NCBI GenBank assembly: GCA_030044775.1
Contig: JASICF010000452.1
Coordinates: forward strand, 1-6,731
Source of the DNA: Candidatus Sulfotelmatobacter sp.
Lineage (GTDB): Bacteria; Acidobacteriota; Terriglobia; Terriglobales; Acidobacteriaceae
Length of the DNA stretch: 6,731 bases
Direction of reading: 5' to 3'
The notes beneath the pieces are model-generated. The model ran no database searches, was not told the origin of the DNA, and was given only the letters and a program-made list of their open reading frames with translations. Of the stretch, positions 5,909-6,731 are shown piece after piece. The stretch's first letter is position 1. Each line of letters starts with the position of its first letter. The position numbers were made by a program, and so were the translations under genes.

Positions 5909-6731
5909 ATGATAATGCTTCGATCATGTGAGCTGTTCGCTTTCTTGCGCTCGCGAGCCTCGCAAGCCGTTTCGGCGGAAAAATCGCGCGGACTAAAGAG
6001 AGCCTGCACTGTTTTTCTGCTTTGCGCCCTAACATCGTTCGCTGCGACCGCCCAGGTAACCTTCAGCACGGTAGCAAGCTTCCTCGGGGGCTCTAACGGC
6101 GCGAACCCGAACCCGCTCGTCCAAGGCCTTGACGGCAACTTCTATGGGACAACGCGTGCCGGCGGGAACAATGAGCAGGGCACGATCTTCAAAATGACGC
6201 CGACAGGCACGCTGACGACGCTTTATAAGTTTTGCAGTCTGCCCGACTGCGCTGACGGCAGCAATCCGATAGGTGCGTTGTTGCTGGGCACCGACGGATC
6301 TTTGTACGGAACAACGGGTGATGGCGGGGCGCACGGAACGGGTGGCACCGTCTTCAAGGTAACGTCAAGCGGCACGCTGACGACGCTTTACAGTTTTTGC
6401 GGTCAACCTGGCTGCGCCGACGGTGACGGGCCAATTGCCGGCTTAGCCCTGGGTAGCGATGGCAATTTCTACGGAACGACAGAAGGAGGCGGGGTGACCT
6501 ACGGGACGGTCTTCAAAATCACCCCGACCGGCAACCTAACCACGCTGCACAGTTTCGACGGGACGGACGGCTACGAACCCACGACAATCATCCAAGCCAG
6601 CGACGGCAACTTCTACGGAGTGACCCCGCTCGATGGCCCCACTGGCTCAGGCACGGTTTTCAAAATCACGCCGGGAGGCGCGTTCACTACACTTTACGCG
6701 TTTTGCATGCAGAGTGAATGCGCCGATGGCA
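5909..6731 (+). CDS. Secreted GloVer tandem-repeat protein (choice-of-anchor type), 3'-truncated
   Basis: The frame starts at ATG 5909 behind TGAGGA and stays open to the right edge, so 274 residues are seen and the stop lies outside. An unusually long basic N-region (about 31 residues, ending KSRGLKR) precedes a hydrophobic core (ACTVFLLCALTSFAA) and a likely signal peptidase I site ATA|QV after Ala48. The mature part consists of repeats with the pattern DG.(F/L)YGTT..GG...GT(V/I)FK(I/V/M)T..G.LTTL..F, which is the Gloeobacter/Verrucomicrobia (GloVer, TIGR03803-type) repeat; DG units start at residues 75, 129, 184 and 232. These proteins are abundant in Acidobacteriota, Verrucomicrobiota and relatives, have a beta-rich, propeller-like predicted fold, and have no known activity. 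The gene is divergent from the lipoprotein hydrolase, so co-regulation is possible. Confidence 0.85.
   Translation, partial: MIMLRSCELFAFLRSRASQAVSAEKSRGLKRACTVFLLCALTSFAATAQVTFSTVASFLGGSNGANPNPLVQGLDGNFYGTTRAGGNNEQGTIFKMTPTGTLTTLYKFCSLPDCADGSNPIGALLLGTDGSLYGTTGDGGAHGTGGTVFKVTSSGTLTTLYSFCGQPGCADGDGPIAGLALGSDGNFYGTTEGGGVTYGTVFKITPTGNLTTLHSFDGTDGYEPTTIIQASDGNFYGVTPLDGPTGSGTVFKITPGGAFTTLYAFCMQSECADG
5944..5966. repeat. Nested inverted repeat in the signal-peptide coding region
   Basis: CTTGCG (5944-5949) pairs with CGCAAG (5961-5966), and the interval contains the perfect palindrome GCTCGCGAGC (5949-5958). It lies about 35 bases into the GloVer gene, where an mRNA hairpin could affect early translation. 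It may simply reflect the Arg/Ser/Ala-rich coding sequence. Confidence 0.4.
6131..6731 (+). repeat. GloVer repeat units, four visible
   Basis: Equivalent DG(N/S)(F/L)YG codons begin at 6131, 6293, 6458 and 6602, giving periods of 162, 165 and 144 bases (54, 55 and 48 codons). The first three units read YGTT and the fourth YGVT. A 20-base identical stretch, GGCACGCTGACGACGCTTTA, occurs at 6206-6225 and 6371-6390, exactly one 165-base period apart, which points to recent duplication or conversion of units 1 and 2. The array continues past the window. Confidence 0.8.

Noticed and set aside
5743..6334. Minus-strand ORFs 5743-6138 and 6029-6334
   Set aside because: They run antisense to the GloVer gene, which has a promoter, ribosome site, signal peptide and recognised repeats.
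6131..6731. Regular repeat spacing that might suggest a CRISPR or satellite array
   Set aside because: The repeats keep one open frame, have 144-165-base periods with diverged DNA, and encode a known protein repeat.

Overview
The window looks like a chromosomal piece of an Acidobacteriota genome (Terriglobia-like). This is an inference from the gene content: an extracellular protein with choice-of-anchor D (ASH-type) repeats, a GloVer tandem-repeat protein and a lipoprotein glycoside hydrolase, all in moderately GC-rich DNA with strong antisense ORF shadows. No tRNA, rRNA, CRISPR array, transposase or phage gene was seen.

Layout from left to right. (1) Bases 1-2076 (+) hold the 3' part of a large secreted protein: a propeller-like N-terminal part followed by three tandem ~103-residue ASH/choice-of-anchor D domains. 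(2) A 188-bp gap carries a good sigma70-type -35 box. (3) galE (2265-3299, +) encodes UDP-glucose 4-epimerase. (4) proC (3342-4184, +) encodes pyrroline-5-carboxylate reductase and lies 42 bp behind galE, probably in the same transcript. (5) A 62-bp convergent gap without a recognisable terminator follows. (6) A minus-strand gene (4247-5746) encodes a cysteine-rich, lipid-anchored glycoside hydrolase of the clan GH-A type. (7) A 162-bp divergent promoter region follows. (8) The 5' part of a GloVer-repeat secreted protein (5909 to the window end, +) has a good ribosome binding site and runs off the right edge.

The two cytosolic enzymes (nucleotide-sugar interconversion and the last step of proline synthesis) sit between three exported proteins. 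The hydrolase and the GloVer protein share a divergent control region and may be expressed together, possibly in handling extracellular polysaccharide; this is inference. GalE could feed UDP-galactose to cell-surface glycans, but nothing in the window links it directly to the exported proteins.

I found no convincing new multi-gene system. The points most worth a second look are the uncharacterised lipoprotein hydrolase with 14 cysteines besides its lipidated one, the cysteine-pair linkers and recent duplication inside the GloVer gene, and the divergent control region between them.
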